Assembly: GCA_049611805.1 (NCBI GenBank)
Contig: JBMZAX010000016.1
Location: forward strand, 1-42,448
Origin: UBA7378 sp049611805
Lineage (GTDB): Bacteria > Pseudomonadota > Alphaproteobacteria > RS24
Length of the DNA stretch: 42,448 nt
Direction: 5' to 3'
Of the stretch, positions 41,022 through 42,448 are shown in pieces. The notes beneath the pieces were generated by a model, which saw only the letters and a list, made by a program, of their open reading frames with translations, was not told the origin of the DNA and ran no database searches. Position 1 is the first letter of the stretch, and every line of letters starts with the position of its first letter. Position numbers and translations under genes: made by a program.

Positions 41022-41957
41022 ATGTTGAAACGTTCCCGCATTTGGCTGTTTGCCCCCTTTGTCGCGCTGTTTGCGCTCGGCGTCGGCTTTTTCTTTTTAT
41101 GGTCTTACGCCGGCGATGAAATTGAAGCGCGCCTGGGCGCGGAAAACATCACATGGAAAAATGTGGTGCGCGCGGGCTTTCCGGCACGCATGACCATGGA
41201 TTTCACCGAGATGGGCTGGCAGGGCGAAAAGCTCAACTGGTCGGTGCCCGCTTTGCGCTTTACCGTTATGCCGTTTGAAACCGACCATGCCGTTGTGGAT
41301 TTTTCCTCACCGCACAGGCTCGCCACGAATTTTGCCAAACTGCGCCTTGACCATGGCGGCAATCTCGCCAGTCTTGTTCTGGACACACAAGGGCTGGTGC
41401 GCGCTTCCTTCACTTTCACCCGCCCGCAAATGCAGATCACGACAAAGAAAGAAACTCTGGCCCTGTCCGGCGACGATGTGGCCCTGCATGTCCGGCGCGC
41501 ACCCGACAATGCCGCACGCACCGATATTGCGCTGCGCACTGGCCGCATAGAGGGCGATGCGCGACTTGGTATTTCGCGCGGCGAGCTTGATATTGATACG
41601 CCGCAAAGCTGGCTGACCGGCAGCCCGGTTGCCGGCGATCTTGTCGGCATTGACAAGTTCATTATCGTGCGCGATGCGCTGACTTTTCGCGGCTCAGGGC
41701 GCTTGAAACTCGCCGCCAGCGGCTTTATCGACGGCAAGCTTGATATGGATGTCGTCAATCTGGTCGCCCTGTTCGAGCTTTTGGAGGATGCCGGCCTCAC
41801 CCGCAAGCGCGACCGGAACCGGCTGATGTTGCTGGCGCAACTCTCTTCGGCATTTTCGGGTAAATCGCGCGACCGCCTGCAAGTGCCCTTGCGGTTTCGG
41901 CAGGCGCGCAGCTTTATCGGCCCGCTGGATGTTGGCCCCGCCCCGCGCTGGCGCTAG
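41022..41957 (+). CDS. DUF2125-family envelope protein
   Basis: A 311-residue protein with an N-terminal signal anchor (about 8-28) and then beta-rich sequence such as ENITWKNVVRAGFPARMTMDF, matching DUF2125 of alphaproteobacteria. No catalytic motif is visible. The family resembles the AsmA/lipid-transfer style of long beta repeats in general look, but no claim is made. It begins 8 nt after ydcF. Its stop overlaps that of the convergent dehydrogenase gene (CTAG, 41954-41957). Confidence 0.8.
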   Translation: MLKRSRIWLFAPFVALFALGVGFFFLWSYAGDEIEARLGAENITWKNVVRAGFPARMTMDFTEMGWQGEKLNWSVPALRFTVMPFETDHAVVDFSSPHRLATNFAKLRLDHGGNLASLVLDTQGLVRASFTFTRPQMQITTKKETLALSGDDVALHVRRAPDNAARTDIALRTGRIEGDARLGISRGELDIDTPQSWLTGSPVAGDLVGIDKFIIVRDALTFRGSGRLKLAASGFIDGKLDMDVVNLVALFELLEDAGLTRKRDRNRLMLLAQLSSAFSGKSRDRLQVPLRFRQARSFIGPLDVGPAPRWR

Positions 41958-42448
41958 CCCGCATCGGGTTTGGCCGGCAGGTCGCGGCCAAAATTCGGCG
42001 CATCGACATCCTGACCGGCATCAATCACGCTTTGGCGAATTTCGCGGGTCTGGCTGAAGGTGCTTTGCAGATAGTCGGCATCGCCATGCCGGATGGCGCG
42101 TTGCAGGGCGACAAGGTCTTCGTTGAAACGCCCCAGCATTTCCAGAACCGCGTCTTTGTTCTGCATAAAAATATCGCGCCACATAATCGGGTCGGATGCG
42201 GCAATGCGGGTGAAATCGCGGAAGCCGCTGGCGGAATATTTGATGACGGCGCTGCGCGTATCGCTTTCCAGCTGGGCGGCGGTGCCGACAATATTAAACG
42301 CAATCAGATGCGGCAAATGGCTGGTAATGGCAAGCACAAGATCGTGATGGCGGGCATCCATAAATTCAACATCGCTGCCAATGTCGCGCCACAGTCCCGC
42401 CACGGTTTCAACCGCGTGCAAATTCGTCTCGCCCGACGGGGTTAAAAT
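41954..42448 (-). CDS. Prephenate/arogenate dehydrogenase, C-terminal part (5' end outside window)
   Basis: This enzyme (TyrA/TyrC) makes tyrosine from prephenate or arogenate. The visible ~164 residues are the helical C-terminal domain. The segment ILTPSGETN at the window edge, HDLVLAITSHLPHLIAFNIV with the conserved His, and the GFRDFTRIAASDPIMWRDIFMQN signature identify it. The NAD-binding N-terminus lies beyond 42448. It is convergent with the DUF2125 gene. Prephenate versus arogenate preference cannot be read here. Confidence 0.92.
   Translation of the reverse strand: MLTPSGETNLHAVETVAGLWRDIGSDVEFMDARHHDLVLAITSHLPHLIAFNIVGTAAQLESDTRSAVIKYSASGFRDFTRIAASDPIMWRDIFMQNKDAVLEMLGRFNEDLVALQRAIRHGDADYLQSTFSQTREIRQSVIDAGQDVDAPNFGRDLPAKPDAG

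Overview
This window looks like chromosomal DNA of a GC-rich alphaproteobacterium. The evidence is a set of lineage-typical gene neighbourhoods: aroB with a CNNM/CorC protein and bolA; a J-domain gene with cobS and cobT; an SUV3-like helicase with an S4 protein, TerB, ferredoxin fdxA, carD and rpoH; argH, a tiny lipoprotein and lysA; ftsE, ftsX, ydcF and a DUF2125 gene beside tyrA/tyrC. COQ4 and COQ7 homologues and a methylsuccinyl-CoA dehydrogenase also fit this class. Genus cannot be told from the sequence. Most genes are intact and tightly packed, with ATGA start/stop overlaps and several convergent pairs whose stop codons overlap.

Layout. 1-8.1 kb: end of aroB, CNNM/CorC protein, bolA, J-domain protein, aerobic cobaltochelatase subunits cobS/cobT, rpmB, a thioesterase and an acyl-CoA dehydrogenase. 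8.4-14.6 kb: RNA helicase, S4 protein, TerB, FdxA, a CarD/CdnL regulator with a long histone-H1-like tail, and RpoH. 14.6-17.7 kb: an M48 lipoprotein protease, methylmalonyl-CoA epimerase, a monooxygenase-like protein and a cupin. 17.7-19.6 kb: tRNA-Arg(CCT), then an accessory patch that switches abruptly from GC-rich to AT-rich DNA near 18081 and holds a broken transglutaminase-like secreted-protein gene. 19.6-25.8 kb: PNPOx-like protein, cytochrome c, alpha/beta hydrolase, glpD, an MBL-fold hydrolase, tusA, an ArsC/YffB-like protein, coq4 and tRNA-Leu(CAA). 26.0-30.0 kb: a YqaA/DedA protein, dsbB, coq7, an HNH nuclease, an AlkA-type glycosylase and gluQRS. 30.0-35.2 kb: mcd, a twin-TM small protein, PduO-type adenosyltransferase, etfB, etfA and a 3-hydroxyacyl-CoA dehydrogenase. 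35.3-42.4 kb: a TlpA protein, argH, a small lipoprotein, lysA, ftsE, ftsX, ydcF, a DUF2125 gene and the C-terminal part of an arogenate/prephenate dehydrogenase gene.

How the genes fit together. Cobalamin and acyl-CoA metabolism recur: CobS/CobT insert cobalt, PduO makes adenosylcobalamin, and Mce and Mcd act in methylmalonyl-/ethylmalonyl-CoA chemistry that needs B12 mutases. ETF takes electrons from Mcd and other acyl-CoA dehydrogenases, and the 3-hydroxybutyryl-CoA dehydrogenase supplies or uses C4 intermediates. A second theme is quinone and respiration (COQ4, COQ7, cytochrome c, GlpD, a HIG1-like twin-TM protein). A third is global regulation (CarD next to RpoH).

No CRISPR array, integrase, transposase or defence cassette could be recognised. 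The least explained parts are the accessory patch behind tRNA-Arg, the basic tail on CarD with a palindrome over its probable promoter, a GANTC cluster before the helicase, a GluQRS that lacks two zinc ligands, and a J-domain protein with a possible zinc site next to cobST. All functional calls rest on reading motifs and on family knowledge; no database search was run.
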